From positions 434,001 to 498,000 of the forward strand of contig NZ_CP126279.1 in the NCBI RefSeq assembly GCF_003234815.2: a stretch of DNA of 64,000 bases, read 5' to 3'. Of this stretch, positions 23,304-32,517 are shown one piece after another. Numbering within the stretch: position 1 is the stretch's first letter; the number at the start of each line of letters is the position of its first letter. The notes below the pieces were generated by a model that was not told the DNA's origin, made no database searches, and saw nothing but the letters and a program-made list of their open reading frames with translations. This DNA is from Curtobacterium sp. MCBD17_035 (GTDB lineage: Bacteria > Actinomycetota > Actinomycetes > Actinomycetales > Microbacteriaceae). A program made the position numbers and the translations under genes.

Positions 23304-25445
23304 CTACCGCTGGTCCCCAGCGCCGGGAGCCCGACGGCCGTTCATCGCCGCGAGCCGCTCGTTGTACGCGTTGAGCTCGGCGTCGCCGTCACGGTCCGCC
23401 TGCCGGTCGAGGCGCTTGGCGGTTCGCTCGTCCGACTGGATCCAGCCCCGGACGACGAGCAGCGCGACGAGCACCATCGGGATCTCGGAGGCGCCCCAGG
23501 CGATCCCCCCGCCGGTGTGCTGGTCGGCGAGGAGCGCGGCGTCGTTCGTCTGCCCGAGCGCGTGGTACCAGTCGAGCGCGTAGACGTCGGAGCTCGTCAT
23601 GACCGCGACCCCGAAGAACGCGTGGAAGGCGAGCGTGGCCAGCAGCGCGATGATGAGGATCGGGTACGGCGGACGCTTCGGCCCCGGGTCGACCCCGATG
23701 AAGACCCAGAAGAACAGGTACCCGCTCAGGATGAAGTGCACGACCATCACGACGTGCCACTCGTGGGACTGCATGGCGTACTGGAACGCGGGCGTGAAGT
23801 AGAAGACGATGAGCGAGCCCGCGAAGAGGGTCCCCGCCACGGCGGGCTGCCCGAGGAAGTGCATGTAGCGGGAGTGCACGAACAGCATGAGCCACTCGCG
23901 CGAGCCCCGGCTGCCGTCGTTCCGCACGGGCAGGGTCCGCAGCGCCAGGAGCACGGGGCCGCCGAGCACGAGCGGGAGCGGCACGAACATCATGAGACCC
24001 ATGTGCTGGATCATGTGGCTCGAGAAGTGGATCATCCCGTAGACCGCGGGCCCACCGCTCGTGAACCAGATGAACAGGACACATCCGAGCAGCCACGCCA
24101 CCGTCCGGTGTACTGGCCACTTGTCGCCGCGACGTCGGAGCTTGCGGACCGCGAGCAGGTACCAGACGCCCATCGTCACCGCGACGGCGAGCCACGCCCA
24201 GTCGATCTGCCACTGGGTCAGGAACGTGTGCAGGGTCTGTGCGGGCGGGTACGGGAACCCGATCAGGCCGCTCCGCGCGTCGTCGCCCACCACCGGCGTC
24301 TGCGGCACCGGCGGCTGGCTCCGCGACAGACCGACCGAGACGCCCATGGCGATCGCCATGAACACGATCTCGGCCAGGGCGAACCGCACGAACAGGCGGC
24401 GGTCGGACGGGTCCCGCAGGAGGCCCGGCACCAGTCGGCGACGCTGCACCACGCCCGCGATCCCGAGCAGGACGAGGATCGTCGCCTTGATCGTGATGAG
24501 CCAGCCGTAGGGCGTGGTCACGAGGTCGCCGGGGCCGGTGATCCGGAGCGACGCGTTGATGATCCCCGAGAACGCGACGGCACCGAAGCACCAGCCCGCG
24601 AGCGTCGAGTAGCGGGCGACGACCCGGCCCGTCGCGCCCTTCGTGCCCGTGCGCAGGAGCACCACCGCGACCAGACCGCCGACCCAGACGCACACGCCGA
24701 CCAGGTGGATCGCGAGCGAGTTGACCGCGTTCGCGTGCTGCAACGACCCCGCCGAGTGCCCGGAGAGCGCGAGCGGCAGCAAGGCGAACAGCGCGACGCA
24801 CGTGGCGACGGCGAGCGTCGTGACGCGGGTGGCGAACGCGGCGATCGCCGTGGCGATGAGGACCGCCGCCGCCGAGACCACGAGGGACTCGCCGATCTCG
24901 ACCTGGAACGCGAACACCAGGAAGTTCCGCGCGTACACGGGGCTCGTCAACGGCACGCTGAGGGTGGTCGCGGCCGTGAGGAGCACCCCGACGACCGCGG
25001 CGAGGAACCAGACGGACCCCGACACGGCGGCCCACCGTGCGGCGCGGTGCTGGATCCGCGACATCTGCTTCGGGTCCTTGCGCTGGGCCGGCAGCGCGAA
25101 CGCGGCGACGATGAGCAGCCCGACGGTGAGCGCGGCCATGCCGTCGTGCACGGCGCGGGCGATCGGCAGGCTGACGGCGACGAAGTTCCCGGCGTCGACC
25201 AGTGACCGGTCGCCCGTCAGCGCCCCCGTGAACGCCATCGAACCGACCGCACAGGCCACCGCGAGCGGCACCGCGATGGCGAGGACCGTCGCGACGGTGG
25301 ACGCGCGGGCCGGAGCGGGCTCGGTGTCCGGTGCTGGGCCTCCCGGCAGTGCGCCGTCGGTGTCGGAACCGGCGCTGCGCGAGGGGTCGACGCGGTCGTC
25401 GGCAGCGGTGGGGGCACCCTCGGTGGGGGAGGAGGTGACGGTCAT
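23304..25445 (-). CDS. CopD-CtaG fusion membrane protein (copy 2)
   Basis: Membrane protein of 713 aa with the same two-part layout as the gene at 7735-9699. A CopD-like half contains [20 protein letters not shown] and the copper-type [19 protein letters not shown] CtaG-like half contains [20 protein letters not shown], with paired His that could bind copper, and [17 protein letters not shown]. The first about 50 residues are polar and Thr/Asp/Pro-rich. The ATG at 25445 follows a GACCAGGC sequence; the longer reading is rejected. Copper delivery or tolerance is inferred from the families. The two copies differ enough to have separate roles. Confidence 0.82.
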   Translation of the reverse strand: MTVTSSPTEGAPTAADDRVDPSRSAGSDTDGALPGGPAPDTEPAPARASTVATVLAIAVPLAVACAVGSMAFTGALTGDRSLVDAGNFVAVSLPIARAVHDGMAALTVGLLIVAAFALPAQRKDPKQMSRIQHRAARWAAVSGSVWFLAAVVGVLLTAATTLSVPLTSPVYARNFLVFAFQVEIGESLVVSAAAVLIATAIAAFATRVTTLAVATCVALFALLPLALSGHSAGSLQHANAVNSLAIHLVGVCVWVGGLVAVVLLRTGTKGATGRVVARYSTLAGWCFGAVAFSGIINASLRITGPGDLVTTPYGWLITIKATILVLLGIAGVVQRRRLVPGLLRDPSDRRLFVRFALAEIVFMAIAMGVSVGLSRSQPPVPQTPVVGDDARSGLIGFPYPPAQTLHTFLTQWQIDWAWLAVAVTMGVWYLLAVRKLRRRGDKWPVHRTVAWLLGCVLFIWFTSGGPAVYGMIHFSSHMIQHMGLMMFVPLPLVLGGPVLLALRTLPVRNDGSRGSREWLMLFVHSRYMHFLGQPAVAGTLFAGSLIVFYFTPAFQYAMQSHEWHVVMVVHFILSGYLFFWVFIGVDPGPKRPPYPILIIALLATLAFHAFFGVAVMTSSDVYALDWYHALGQTNDAALLADQHTGGGIAWGASEIPMVLVALLVVRGWIQSDERTAKRLDRQADRDGDAELNAYNERLAAMNGRRAPGAGDQR

Positions 25446-25636
25446 GCCTGGTCTCGACGGCCTGTTCTCATCAGCGGATGCGCAGCGGGGCCGGGAGGGC
25501 CGGGGTGCGCGGACGGTCAATCGTACGTCCGCCTCCCGACACGCCCGCTGAGTCTCCACAGGCCGGGCGCTGCGGCCCCACTCAGTGCACGACGGTCGCG
25601 GGCGGAGGCGGCTGGCACCGTCCGGACCGCGCGCAA

Positions 25637-25649
25637 TACGATCGACCCG
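25637..25649 (+). promoter_or_regulatory. Leaderless-type promoter of dcd
   Basis: TACGAT at 25637-25642, spacer CGACCC, GTG at 25649. No ribosome site. Confidence 0.6.
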
Positions 25650-26236
25650 TGCTGCTCTCCGACCGCGACATCACCGCTCAGCTCGACGCCGGACGGATCG
25701 GCCTCGACCCGTACGACCCGTCGCTCGTGCAGCCCTCGAGCATCGACGTCCGGCTCGACAAGTTCTTCCGGCTCTTCGACAACCACAAGTACCCGCACAT
25801 CGACCCGTCGGTCGACCAGCCGGACCTGACGCGGCTCGTCGAGACCACCGGGGACGACCCCTTCGTCCTGCACCCGGGCGAGTTCGTGCTCGGGTCGACG
25901 TTCGAGGTCGTGACGCTGCCCGACGACATCGCGGCGCGACTCGAGGGGAAGAGCTCGCTCGGACGCCTCGGGCTGCTGACGCACTCGACCGCGGGGTTCA
26001 TCGATCCCGGGTTCTCCGGGCACGTCACGCTCGAGCTGAGCAACGTCGCGACGCTGCCGATCATGCTGTGGCCGGGGATGAAGATCGGGCAGCTCTGCTT
26101 CTTCCAGCTCTCCAGCCCGGCGGAGAAGCCCTACGGCTCGGCTGAGTACCAGTCGCGGTACCAGGGGCAGCGAGGGCCGACGGCGTCCCGCTCGGCGCTC
26201 AACTTCCACCGGACGGACGTGTCGGGGGAGCGGTAG
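25649..26236 (+). CDS. dcd: dCTP deaminase
   Basis: Cytosolic enzyme of 195 aa that converts dCTP to dUTP (or, in bifunctional forms, to dUMP) for thymidylate synthesis. It opens [20 protein letters not shown], and carries [14 protein letters not shown], the active-site [23 protein letters not shown] and the C-terminal [11 protein letters not shown]. The GTG start is fixed by length and by the TACGAT hexamer 6 bases upstream. It stands alone between convergent neighbours. Confidence 0.95.
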   Translation: MLLSDRDITAQLDAGRIGLDPYDPSLVQPSSIDVRLDKFFRLFDNHKYPHIDPSVDQPDLTRLVETTGDDPFVLHPGEFVLGSTFEVVTLPDDIAARLEGKSSLGRLGLLTHSTAGFIDPGFSGHVTLELSNVATLPIMLWPGMKIGQLCFFQLSSPAEKPYGSAEYQSRYQGQRGPTASRSALNFHRTDVSGER

Positions 26237-26320
26237 CGCGCCGGGTCATCGCCCCCGCCGCTCCCGCAGACGCGCGGGTCGTGCCCACCGCCGGGAGGCC
26301 CATCCCGGCCCGGAACGACG

Positions 26321-26357
26321 AGGACCCCGCCCGCGACTGGGTCGCGGACGGGGTCCT
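26321..26357. terminator. Terminator between dcd and chvE
   Basis: The 17-nt arms 26321-26337 and 26341-26357 (AGGACCCCG.CCGCGAC) pair with one mismatch around TGG. It serves two converging units. Confidence 0.75.
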
Positions 26358-26380
26358 GGGTGCGTCGGTGACGCGGCGGG

Positions 26381-27478
26381 TCAGCCCTGCTTGGCGAGCT
26401 GCTCGAGCGTCGGGTTGTTCTTGTACGCCTGGACCGCGTTCTCCTTGGTCACGAGGACCGGGGTGAGCTCGATCGCGGGCACCGTCTTGACGCCGTTGTT
26501 GTTGTTGGCCTTGTCGAGGACCGTCTTGGGCTTCTTGCCCTGGCTGAGGGTCTTGACCAGGTCGACGGCCGTGTTGGCCTCGAGCGTCGTGTCCTTGTAG
26601 ATCGTCGAGTACTGCGTGCCGTTCATGATGAGCGGGATCGACGCGGTCTCCGAGTCCTGGCCCGTGACGATCGGGTTCGGCATACCGGCGGCCTTGGTGG
26701 CCGTCAGGATCGCGCGGCCCAGGGTGTCGTTCGGCGACAGGACGCCGTCGAGCTTGGTGCCGCCCGAGTAGTAGTGCGTGATCAGGTTCGTCATGCGGGA
26801 CTGGGCGTTCTGGGCGAGCCAGCCGTCCGTCTCGACGTTCTGGAACTTGGTCTGACCCGAGACGACCTTGAGCGTGCCGTCCTTGATCTTCGGGGTGAGG
26901 ACGCTCATCGCACCGTTGTAGAACACCGTCGCGTTGGCGTCGGTGGACGCACCGGCGAAGATCTCGACGTTGTACGGGCCGTTGCCCTTGCTCTTCTTCA
27001 GGCCGTCGAGCAGGGCGTGCGCCTGCAGCTGACCGACCTTGAAGTTGTTGAACGCGACGTAGTAGTCGACGTTCTTCGTGTTGAGCAGGTTGCGGTCCCA
27101 GGCGATGACGGTCGCGCCGGAGGTCTTGGCGGCCTTGACCTGCGAGCCGAGCTGCGAGCCGTCCTGCGCGCCGATGATGACCGCCTTGTCGCCCTTGGTG
27201 ACCATGCCGGAGACCTGGCTCTGCTGGTCGGACACGGTGTTCGTGGCGGCGGCGTACTGGATGTCGGCCTTGAAGCCGGCGGCCACGATCGCCTTCTTGA
27301 AGGCGGCGCCCGCGAGCACCCAGTTCTGCGACGTCTTGGCGGGGAGCGCGACGCCGATGGTGTCGCCCTTCTTGATGTCCGCACCGCTCGCGCTCGAGCC
27401 ACCGCGGGCCGAGCAACCGGTGAGGGCGAGACCGGCGACGAGCACGACGCTCGCACCGATCATGAACTTCTTGCGCAT
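26381..27478 (-). CDS. chvE: Sugar-binding lipoprotein of multiple-monosaccharide ABC importer
   Basis: Substrate-binding protein of 365 aa. The signal peptide ends in the lipobox LTGC (Cys22), so it is lipid-anchored outside the membrane. It belongs to the periplasmic-binding type 1 fold (GVALPAKTSQNW, DKAVIIGAQDGSQ, VLSPNDTLGRAIL, IVTGQDSETASIPLI) and matches the ChvE branch that binds xylose, glucose, galactose and related sugars. It is the last gene of mmsA-mmsB-chvE. The ATG follows GAGAAAGCAATCAC. A hairpin separates it from mmsB and may let it be made in excess. Confidence 0.88.
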   Translation of the reverse strand: MRKKFMIGASVVLVAGLALTGCSARGGSSASGADIKKGDTIGVALPAKTSQNWVLAGAAFKKAIVAAGFKADIQYAAATNTVSDQQSQVSGMVTKGDKAVIIGAQDGSQLGSQVKAAKTSGATVIAWDRNLLNTKNVDYYVAFNNFKVGQLQAHALLDGLKKSKGNGPYNVEIFAGASTDANATVFYNGAMSVLTPKIKDGTLKVVSGQTKFQNVETDGWLAQNAQSRMTNLITHYYSGGTKLDGVLSPNDTLGRAILTATKAAGMPNPIVTGQDSETASIPLIMNGTQYSTIYKDTTLEANTAVDLVKTLSQGKKPKTVLDKANNNNGVKTVPAIELTPVLVTKENAVQAYKNNPTLEQLAKQG

Positions 27479-27562
27479 GTGATTGCTTTCTCTTCGTTGA
27501 GGTACGGGAGGGACGGTGCCGACCCTCCCGGGTCGTGTCGACGGCGGAGGCCGTCGTCGGGT

Positions 27563-27590
27563 GCCGGCGGCGGTGGTGACCGCCGCCGGC
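27563..27590 (-). terminator. Intercistronic hairpin between mmsB and chvE
   Basis: Perfect 12-bp arms GCCGGCGGCGGT (27563-27574) and 27579-27590 with a GGTG loop, in the mRNA between mmsB and chvE. With no T tract it may stabilise or attenuate the transcript rather than end it. Confidence 0.55.
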
Positions 27591-27611
27591 GGGTTCAGGG
27601 GATGGGTGGGG

Positions 27612-28904
27612 TCAGTGGGAGAGGACCTTGTCCGGCTGGTCCTGGATCGACTGCGGCTGCTGGTCCGCGACGGTCGTCTCCTGGGTCTCCTGCCGCCGGA
27701 ACTGGCGCATCATGCCGCCGATGAGCGACGGACGGCCCTGCGACTTGGAGTAGACGTCGAAGGCGACGGCCACCAGGAGCACGAGACCGCGGATGATCTG
27801 CGTCATGTTGGACTCGATGCCGAGCAGCGACAGGCCGTTCGTCAGGAGGGCCATGACCAGACCACCGACGATGGAGCCGGAGACGGTACCGATACCACCG
27901 GAGACCGCGGCACCACCGACGAACACGGCGGCGATGGCGTCGAGCTCCCAGCCGGTGCCGTCGTTCGGGCCCGAGGCGTTCGAGTAGGCGGTGAACACCA
28001 TGCCGGCGACGGCCGCGAGGAGCGACATGTTCGCCATGACGAAGAAGTTCACCTTGCGGGCGCTCACGCCGGACAGGACCGCGGCGTTCGCGTTGCCACC
28101 GACGGCGTAGACCTGACGACCGAAGATCGTGTTGCGGGTGATGAAGCCGTAGATGATGACCAGCACGCCGAGGATGATCGCGACGACCGGGACCGAGGTG
28201 CCGACGTTGCCGGACGCGAACAGGTAGGTCGCGAACAGGGTCACGGCCACGAGCACGCCGGTCCGGACGAACGACACCCACACCGGGGGGACCTCGGCCT
28301 GCATCTTCTTGCGACGCTGGCGACCGCGGACCTCCATGTAGATGAGCGCGAGCGCGGTCACGAGGCCGAGGATCAGGGTGCCGTTGCTGAAGCCGAAGTC
28401 CGGGCCGAAGTCCGGGATGAAGCCGGCGCCGATGGTCTGGAAGTCGTTCGGCACGGGGACCGACGTCGAGTTGCCGATGATCTGGTTCGCGCCACGGAAG
28501 ATGAGCTGACCGGCGAGCGTCACGATGAACGCCGGGACGCGGACGAACGCGACCCAGAAGCCCTGCCACGCGCCGACCGCCGCACCCACGGCGAGACCGA
28601 GGATGATCGCGAGCCACCACGGGAAGTGCCAGACCGCCATGGACTGCGCCACGATGATGCCGACGAACGCCGCGACCGACCCGACGGACAGGTCGATGTG
28701 ACCGGCGATGATCACCATGACCATGCCGAGCGCCAGGATCAGGATGTACGAGTACTGGAGGAAGACGTTGATGATGTTCGTCGGGTCCAGCGTCAGGCCG
28801 CCGGTGGCGATCTCGAAGATGATCACGATCGCGACGAGCGCGATGATCATGCCGTACTGGCCGACGCTGTTGCCCTTGCCGAAGAGCAGTCTGAGGTTGT
28901 TCAT
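27612..28904 (-). CDS. mmsB: Multiple-monosaccharide ABC transporter permease
   Basis: Integral-membrane permease of 430 aa of the ribose/xylose (BPD_transp_2) family. About ten helices are visible. Conserved blocks include [26 protein letters not shown] and [20 protein letters not shown], the latter the cytoplasmic loop that contacts the ATPase. The C-terminal tail is long and polar ([19 protein letters not shown]). Its start overlaps the mmsA stop by four bases. It forms the sugar channel with the neighbouring ATPase and binding protein. Confidence 0.9.
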   Translation of the reverse strand: MNNLRLLFGKGNSVGQYGMIIALVAIVIIFEIATGGLTLDPTNIINVFLQYSYILILALGMVMVIIAGHIDLSVGSVAAFVGIIVAQSMAVWHFPWWLAIILGLAVGAAVGAWQGFWVAFVRVPAFIVTLAGQLIFRGANQIIGNSTSVPVPNDFQTIGAGFIPDFGPDFGFSNGTLILGLVTALALIYMEVRGRQRRKKMQAEVPPVWVSFVRTGVLVAVTLFATYLFASGNVGTSVPVVAIILGVLVIIYGFITRNTIFGRQVYAVGGNANAAVLSGVSARKVNFFVMANMSLLAAVAGMVFTAYSNASGPNDGTGWELDAIAAVFVGGAAVSGGIGTVSGSIVGGLVMALLTNGLSLLGIESNMTQIIRGLVLLVAVAFDVYSKSQGRPSLIGGMMRQFRRQETQETTVADQQPQSIQDQPDKVLSH

Positions 28905-30514
28905 TTCGTGAGTGCGCCCTTCCGCGCGGAGGTCATGCTTCGCATGAGGGTTTCGGGGTCCGCCTCACCGGCGGGGAGGTCGTTGGTGATCGCGCCCTCG
29001 AAGATCGTGTAGATGCGGTCCGAGAGGCCGAGGAGCTCCGGGAGCTCCGAGGAGATGAGGATGATGCCCTTCCCCTCGGCCGCGAGCTGCTGGATGATCC
29101 CGTAGATCTCGAACTTCGCGCCGACGTCGATGCCGCGGGTGGGCTCGTCGAGGATGAGCAGGTCGGGGTCGGTGAACATCCACTTCGACAGGACGACCTT
29201 CTGCTGGTTCCCACCGGAGAGCTTGCCGACGCCCTCCTCGACCGTGGGCACCTTGGTGCGGAGCATCTTGCGGTACTTCTCGGCGACGTCGTACTCCTCG
29301 AGGGAGTCGACGACGCCGCCCTTCGAGATCTTCTTGAGGTCGGCCGCGACGGTCGAGCGCTTGACCGTGTCGAGCAGGTTGAGCCCGAGCGCCTTGCGGT
29401 CCTCGGACACGTAGCCGATGCCGTTGTCGATCGCCTGCTGGACGTTGTTGACCTTGACCTCGCGGCCGTCCTTGATGATCTGGCCGCTGACGAAGGTGCC
29501 GTACGAGTGGCCGAAGATGCTCATCGCCAGCTCCGTGCGGCCCGCGCCCATGAGGCCCGCGAAGCCGACGATCTCGCCGCGGCGCACGTGGAAGTTCGAG
29601 CCCTTGCAGACGAGGCGCGTGGGGTCGACCGGGTGCTGGACCGTCCAGTCGCGGACCTCGAAGAAGACGTCGCCGATCTTCGGGGTGCGGTCCGGGAACC
29701 GGCTCTCGAGCGAGCGGCCCACCATCCCGCGGATGATGCGGTCCTCGTTGACGCCGTCCGCCTGGACGTCGAGCGTCTCGATGGACTTGCCGTCACGGAT
29801 GATCGTGATGCTGTCCGCGATCTGCTCGATCTCGTTGAGCTTGTGGCTGATGATGATCGAGCTGACGCCGCGGGACTTGAGGCCGACGATGAGGTCGAGC
29901 AGGTGCTGCGAGTCGTTCTCGTTCAGGGCCGCCGTCGGCTCGTCGAGGATGAGGAGTTTGACGTTCTTGTGCAGCGCCTTGGCGATCTCGACGAGCTGCT
30001 GCTTGCCGACACCGAGGTTCTTGATCTGCGTGTCCGGGTTGTCGTCGAGGCCGACGCGGGCCAGGAGCTCCTCGGCGCGGAGCTGCGCCGCGGTCCAGTC
30101 GATGACGCCGAAGCGGCTCGGCTCGCTGCCGAGGAACAGGTTCTCGGTGATCGACAGCTCCGGGATGAGCGCGAGCTCCTGGTGGATGATGACGATGCCG
30201 GCCTGCTCGGACTGCTTGATGTTCGCGAACCGGACCTCCTCGCCTTCGTAGACGATGTCGCCGGTGTAGGTCCCGTAGGGATACACGCCGGACAGGACCT
30301 TCATCAGGGTCGACTTGCCCGCGCCGTTCTCGCCGCAGATCGCGTGGATCTCGCCGGCCCGCACGGTCAAGCTGACCTCGGAGAGGGCCTTGACGCCGGG
30401 GAACTCCTTGGTGATGGACCGCATCTCGAGGATCGTCTCGTTCGCGGTGATCGACCGGGTCTCGGTGCCGGTTTCGAACTGGCCGGAGCCGGTTCCGATC
30501 GGGTGTGACGCCAC
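28901..30514 (-). CDS. mmsA: Multiple-monosaccharide ABC transporter ATP-binding protein
   Basis: Cytoplasmic ATPase of 537 aa with two fused ABC domains, as usual for sugar importers of this class. The first domain has Walker [10 protein letters not shown] and Walker [12 protein letters not shown]. The second has a degenerate Walker A (GLMGAGRTE), signature LSGGNQQKV and [15 protein letters not shown] polar N-terminal extension of about 28 residues precedes the first domain. The GTG at 30514 follows AGAAGGAGATGCACT. Expression is expected to be controlled by the LacI-type repressor encoded upstream through the operator at 30622-30637. Confidence 0.9.
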   Translation of the reverse strand: MASHPIGTGSGQFETGTETRSITANETILEMRSITKEFPGVKALSEVSLTVRAGEIHAICGENGAGKSTLMKVLSGVYPYGTYTGDIVYEGEEVRFANIKQSEQAGIVIIHQELALIPELSITENLFLGSEPSRFGVIDWTAAQLRAEELLARVGLDDNPDTQIKNLGVGKQQLVEIAKALHKNVKLLILDEPTAALNENDSQHLLDLIVGLKSRGVSSIIISHKLNEIEQIADSITIIRDGKSIETLDVQADGVNEDRIIRGMVGRSLESRFPDRTPKIGDVFFEVRDWTVQHPVDPTRLVCKGSNFHVRRGEIVGFAGLMGAGRTELAMSIFGHSYGTFVSGQIIKDGREVKVNNVQQAIDNGIGYVSEDRKALGLNLLDTVKRSTVAADLKKISKGGVVDSLEEYDVAEKYRKMLRTKVPTVEEGVGKLSGGNQQKVVLSKWMFTDPDLLILDEPTRGIDVGAKFEIYGIIQQLAAEGKGIILISSELPELLGLSDRIYTIFEGAITNDLPAGEADPETLMRSMTSARKGALTK

Positions 30515-30621
30515 AGTGCATCTCCTTCTGCCGAGGTGTCGGCAGTCCTTCTGGTGATCGCGCCAGCGGAGGTCACAGCAGCACTGTGTCGGACTCCGTT
30601 GTCGCGTCCGGGTCGTCCGCC

Positions 30622-30637
30622 ATGTGAACGGTCACAT
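30622..30637. promoter_or_regulatory. LacI-family operator upstream of mmsA
   Basis: ATGTGAACGGTCACAT, a near-perfect palindrome just downstream of the mmsA promoter (18 bp past the -10 on the minus strand). It matches the site at 31788-31803 before the lacI-type gene. Confidence 0.75.
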
Positions 30638-30654
30638 CGAGCGGAACGGGGGCA

Positions 30655-30685
30655 ATATTACGCACAGGTTCCGGGCGGCTGTCAA
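30655..30685 (-). promoter_or_regulatory. Promoter of mmsA-mmsB-chvE
   Basis: On the minus strand TTGACA (30680-30685), a 19-nt spacer and TAATAT (30655-30660). The consensus-like hexamers suggest a strong promoter that depends on repression for control. Confidence 0.65.
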
Positions 30686-30747
30686 TTCCCCGGGGTCGCG
30701 GTTTGGTAACGCGGTCCGGAGGCCCCTGGAACGGGGGTCAGGGGCGG

Positions 30748-31767
30748 TCACGACCGGCTCCGGGGCGAGCCGGTCGAGCCGCGGACGACGAGTCGGGGCA
30801 CGATGTCGACGGGCCGGAGGTCGCCCTCGACCGGGAGCAGGAGGTCGACGCAACGGCGCCCGAGCTCGGCGAAGTCGACGGACACCGTGGTGAGCGGCGG
30901 CCAGAAGTGCTGGGCTTCGGGGATGTCGTCGTAGCCGACCACGGACAGGTCGCCGGGGACGTCGAGCCCGTAGGAGCGGGCGGCGTGCATGACGCCGAGG
31001 GCCATGGCGTCGTTCGAGCAGAAGATCGCCGTGCAGTCGCGCCAGCGCAGGAGTTCGCGGCCCGCGTGGTACCCGAAGTCGGCGGTCCAGTCCCCGAGGA
31101 TCGGCGGCTGCACGGGCATGTCGCGGTCGGACATCTCGCGCAGGAACCCCTGCATGCGCGCGTCCGCCTCGATCCAGTCCCGTGGGCCGGCGATGTGCCG
31201 CACGTACTGGTGCCCGAGGTCGAGCAGGTGCGCCGTGGCGAGCCGCGCCCCCGTCATCTGGTCCACCCAGAGCGCGGTCGGGTCCTCGCCGATGCTCGAT
31301 CGCAGCGTGACGTACGGCGTCTGCATGCCGGACTCGGCGATCACGTCGAACACCCGCGTCTGCGGCGCGATGACGACGATGCCCTCGACGTCCTGGTCGA
31401 GGAGGTGACCGAGGCCCTGGCGGATCGACGCGTCGTCCGGCGCCGCGATGTTCGCGGTCGTCACGAAGTACCCGCGTCGGACCGCGGCGTCCTCGATCGC
31501 CTGGAGGGTCAGCGTCGGCCCGTAGTGGGAGCGCTGCGAGGTGAGGACCCCGATGGTGCGGGAGCGACTGGTGACCAGGGCGCGGGCGGCCCGGTTCGGC
31601 CGGTACTGCAGCTGCTCCATGGCGGCGACGACTCTGTCCCGGGTCGCCTCGCGGATCGCGTCGGAGTTGTTGAGGACGCGGGAGACCGTCTGGTGCGACA
31701 CCCCAGCGACCCGAGCGACGTCCCGGATGCTGGGCGCACGCGACTTCTCTGTCTTCGCCGACGCCAT
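30748..31767 (-). CDS. LacI-family transcriptional regulator
   Basis: Sugar-responsive repressor of 339 aa. The N-terminal headpiece SIRDVARVAGVSHQTVSRVLNN (residues 13-34) contains the helix-turn-helix and is followed by the hinge RPNRAARALVTSRSRTIGV. The rest is the periplasmic-binding-like ligand domain, ending in CSNDAMALGVMHA and GYDDIPEAQHFWPPLTTV. It most likely controls the mmsA operon downstream of it and itself, through the two matching palindromes at 30622 and 31788. The inducer is probably one of the sugars carried by that importer. Confidence 0.88.
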   Translation of the reverse strand: MASAKTEKSRAPSIRDVARVAGVSHQTVSRVLNNSDAIREATRDRVVAAMEQLQYRPNRAARALVTSRSRTIGVLTSQRSHYGPTLTLQAIEDAAVRRGYFVTTANIAAPDDASIRQGLGHLLDQDVEGIVVIAPQTRVFDVIAESGMQTPYVTLRSSIGEDPTALWVDQMTGARLATAHLLDLGHQYVRHIAGPRDWIEADARMQGFLREMSDRDMPVQPPILGDWTADFGYHAGRELLRWRDCTAIFCSNDAMALGVMHAARSYGLDVPGDLSVVGYDDIPEAQHFWPPLTTVSVDFAELGRRCVDLLLPVEGDLRPVDIVPRLVVRGSTGSPRSRS

Positions 31768-31787
31768 TGCCTTCTCATTCCACCCCG

Positions 31788-31803
31788 ATGTGCACGTTCA
31801 CAT
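31788..31803. promoter_or_regulatory. LacI-family operator upstream of the regulator gene
   Basis: ATGTGCACGTTCACAT, 20 bp before the regulator start; flanking bases extend the palindrome to GATGTG..CACATC. A half-site-like TTATGCACGTTCC follows at 31818-31830. It implies autoregulation. Confidence 0.72.
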
Positions 31804-31863
31804 CGCGAGCCACATCATTATGCACGTTCCGCTGGCGGTCGCCGCATCGAGTTCGCGCAGGCA

Positions 31864-31916
31864 CCCGGGAGGCGGCCCAGCCGCAGGGTCCCGCAGTGGA
31901 GGGGACGCCTCCCGGG
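31864..31916 (-). terminator. Hairpin after idi
   Basis: CCCGGGAGGC (31864-31873) and GCCTCCCGGG (31907-31916) pair perfectly with a 33-nt loop, 46 bases past the idi stop. The arms carry the recurrent GGGAGGC word. Confidence 0.5.
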
Positions 31917-31961
31917 CCGCCGTCCGGACCACCCGGGGACGGGGTCCACCAGGCGTCCGCC

Positions 31962-32495
31962 TCAGTCGAGCGCGCGCGCCGGGAGCACCGCGAGCTGCCA
32001 CCCGAGCCACGGGCTGAACGCGAACGGAGCCGCGGCGACCGCGGCCCGCAGCTCGTCCTCCGAGACCCAGACCCACTCGGCGACCTCGTCCGCCGCGGGT
32101 CGTGGCACGTCGGTCGTCGTGGCACGGAACACCGGGCAGACCTCGTTCTCGACGATGCCGGACGCGTCGACGGCGCGGTACCGGAAGTCGGGGAGGACCG
32201 GGGTCACGTCCGCCACGGTGATCCCGAGTTCGCGCGCGGCACGTCGGGCGATCGCGTCCTCGAAGGACTCGTCCGGCCCGGGATGTCCACAGAACGTGTT
32301 CGTCCACACCCCGGGCCAGGTGGCCTTCGTCAGGGCCCGGCGTGTGACCAGGATGTTCCCCTCGGGATCCGACACGTGGCACGAGAACGCCAGGTGCAGC
32401 GGCGTCGCGTCGGTGTGCACTGCGAACTTGTCGGCCACACCGATGGGGGCGCCGTCGTCGTCCAGCAGGACGACGGTTTCCGGGAAAGTGCTCAT
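31962..32495 (-). CDS. idi: Isopentenyl-diphosphate delta-isomerase, type 1
   Basis: Cytosolic Nudix-fold enzyme of 177 aa that interconverts IPP and DMAPP, the primers for carotenoid synthesis. Diagnostic blocks: HLAFSCHVSDPEGNILVTRR, TWPGVWTNTFCGHPGPDE with the catalytic Cys, RRAARELGI, and ENEVCPVFRA with the catalytic Glu. It is divergent from crtE with only 21 bp between start codons. The ATG at 32495 has no ribosome site, and TATCCA sits 5 bases upstream, so a leaderless mRNA is likely. It supplies precursor to the crt operon. Confidence 0.93.
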   Translation of the reverse strand: MSTFPETVVLLDDDGAPIGVADKFAVHTDATPLHLAFSCHVSDPEGNILVTRRALTKATWPGVWTNTFCGHPGPDESFEDAIARRAARELGITVADVTPVLPDFRYRAVDASGIVENEVCPVFRATTTDVPRPAADEVAEWVWVSEDELRAAVAAAPFAFSPWLGWQLAVLPARALD

Positions 32496-32504
32496 CGCGA
32501 TGGA

Positions 32505-32517
32505 TAGGTTAGGCCAA
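32505..32517 (+). promoter_or_regulatory. Leaderless-type promoter of crtE overlapping that of idi
   Basis: TAGGTT at 32505-32510, spacer AGGCCA, ATG at 32517. On the other strand TAACCTATCCA lies directly before the idi start, so the two -10 regions overlap. Confidence 0.6.

Noticed and set aside
23139-25205. Long plus-strand frame opposite the CopD-CtaG copy 2
   Set aside because: Antisense shadow of a membrane protein gene with clear family motifs.
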